Origin: Salipiger profundus
GTDB taxonomy: Bacteria > Pseudomonadota > Alphaproteobacteria > Rhodobacterales > Rhodobacteraceae
Assembly (NCBI RefSeq): GCF_001969385.1
Contig: NZ_CP014802.1
Coordinates: forward strand, 119,959-183,958
Length of the DNA stretch: 64,000 bases
Direction of reading: 5' to 3'
The translations under genes and the position numbers were made by a program. This document shows positions 63,437-64,000 of this stretch, in pieces (positions within the stretch are counted from its first letter, which is position 1; each line of letters opens with the position of its first letter). The notes beneath the pieces are model-generated. The model was not told where the DNA came from. It saw only the letters and a program-made list of their open reading frames with translations, and ran no database searches.

Positions 63437-64000
63437 TCCGGCTCGAGAACCTCACGAAAGTCTATCGTCTCGGGGGCCAGACCAAGGTGGTCGCCGACAA
63501 CGTCACGGCCGAGTTTCCCACCGGCAGCACGGTGGCGATCCTCGGTCGCAACGGGGCGGGGAAATCGAGCCTGCTGCGGATGATCGCGGGGTCGATGTCG
63601 CCGGATTCCGGCCGGGTCGTCTCGGATGGGTCGATCTCCTGGCCGGTGGGCTTCGCCGGCAGTTTCCATCCCGACATGACCGGCGCGCAGAACACCCGGT
63701 TCATCGCCCGGGTCTACGGCGTCGATACCGACGAGCTCTGTGCCTACGTCGAGACCTTCGCCGAGCTCGGCGGTCATTTCCACCTGCCGGTGCGCAGCTA
63801 CTCCTCGGGGATGCGGGCGCGGCTGGCCTTCGGCGTCTCCATGGGCATCCGCTTTGACACCTACCTGATCGACGAGATCACCGCCGTCGGCGACGCCGGC
63901 TTCCGGCGCAAGAGCGAGGCGCTGTTCCGCGACCGCATGGACGATTGCAGCGCCATCATGGTGACCCACGCGCTGGGGCAGGTCGAGCGGCTGTGCGACT
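63433..64000 (+). CDS. kpsT: Capsule ABC exporter ATPase KpsT, truncated by window end
   Basis: The first 189 codons are present. MIRLENLTKVYRLGGQTKVV, Walker A GRNGAGKSSLLR, ABC signature YSSGMRARLAFG and Walker B FDTYLIDEITAVGD are all seen. The remaining 30 or so residues lie outside the window. It energises export of the finished polysaccharide with KpsM and KpsE. The start overlaps the kpsE stop by four bases. Confidence 0.94.
   Translation, partial: MIRLENLTKVYRLGGQTKVVADNVTAEFPTGSTVAILGRNGAGKSSLLRMIAGSMSPDSGRVVSDGSISWPVGFAGSFHPDMTGAQNTRFIARVYGVDTDELCAYVETFAELGGHFHLPVRSYSSGMRARLAFGVSMGIRFDTYLIDEITAVGDAGFRRKSEALFRDRMDDCSAIMVTHALGQVERLCD

Noticed and set aside
1..64000. Search for tRNA, rRNA, phage or type IV secretion (virB) genes
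   Set aside because: None could be supported; the DUF2793 protein alone is not evidence of a prophage.

Overview
The window looks like part of a large extrachromosomal replicon (plasmid or chromid) of a marine Rhodobacteraceae / roseobacter-group alphaproteobacterium. The evidence is high GC, a RepA-type replication initiator with iterons next to parA-parB, RTX proteins, and a large exopolysaccharide cluster containing rml genes. Roseobacters are known to carry RepA-I-type 'biofilm plasmids' with a rhamnose operon, and this window has the same general composition. It adds a mobilisation module and an unusual transposon. No tRNA, rRNA, CRISPR array or virB-type mating-pair genes are visible.

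Layout. (1) 0.1-7 kb: an Agrobacterium-like DNA-transfer module. virD4, a VirD2/MOBP relaxase and a MobC-like protein lie on the minus strand; VirC1-like and VirC2-like genes lie on the plus strand. The 600-bp gap between them holds three inverted repeats and is the likely oriT. (2) 7-11 kb: an ArdC-type antirestriction gene, an IS110 transposase and three copies of a structured intergenic motif whose stems covary. (3) 11.2-12.8 kb: a DMT-family exporter divergent from an Lrp/AsnC regulator. (4) 13.07-15.81 kb: an intact 2.74-kb IS1595-family element with 40-bp ends and an 8-bp target duplication. It carries the transposase plus a large, catalytically intact TnpB-like RuvC nuclease. (5) 16.4-54.4 kb: a secreted serralysin-like protease, then about 27 polysaccharide genes. 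These cover nucleotide-sugar synthesis (ugd, rmlA, rmlB, rmlC, gmd, fcl, manC), many multidomain glycosyltransferases, sulfotransferase-like proteins, a pyruvyltransferase-like protein and coiled-coil proteins. (6) 54.4-58.5 kb: replication and partition (repA, iterons, parA, parS, parB). (7) 58.6-64 kb: a second RTX protein and a KpsM / KpsE-KpsT capsule exporter that runs off the window end.

How it fits together: GDP-mannose (manC) goes to GDP-fucose (gmd, fcl). dTDP-glucose goes towards dTDP-rhamnose (rmlA, rmlB, rmlC; rmlD is not in the window). UDP-glucuronate comes from ugd. The glycosyltransferases include fucosyltransferase-like GT10 and GT23-like domains and a WsaF-like rhamnosyltransferase-like domain. 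With the sulfotransferase-like proteins and the ABC capsule exporter they suggest an acidic, possibly sulfated, fucose- and rhamnose-containing surface polysaccharide.

The most novel item is the IS1595 element with a TnpB-like nuclease whose stop codon lies inside the right terminal repeat. This geometry would let a guide RNA read from the element directly into the target flank. The second is the three-copy structured motif around the antirestriction gene.
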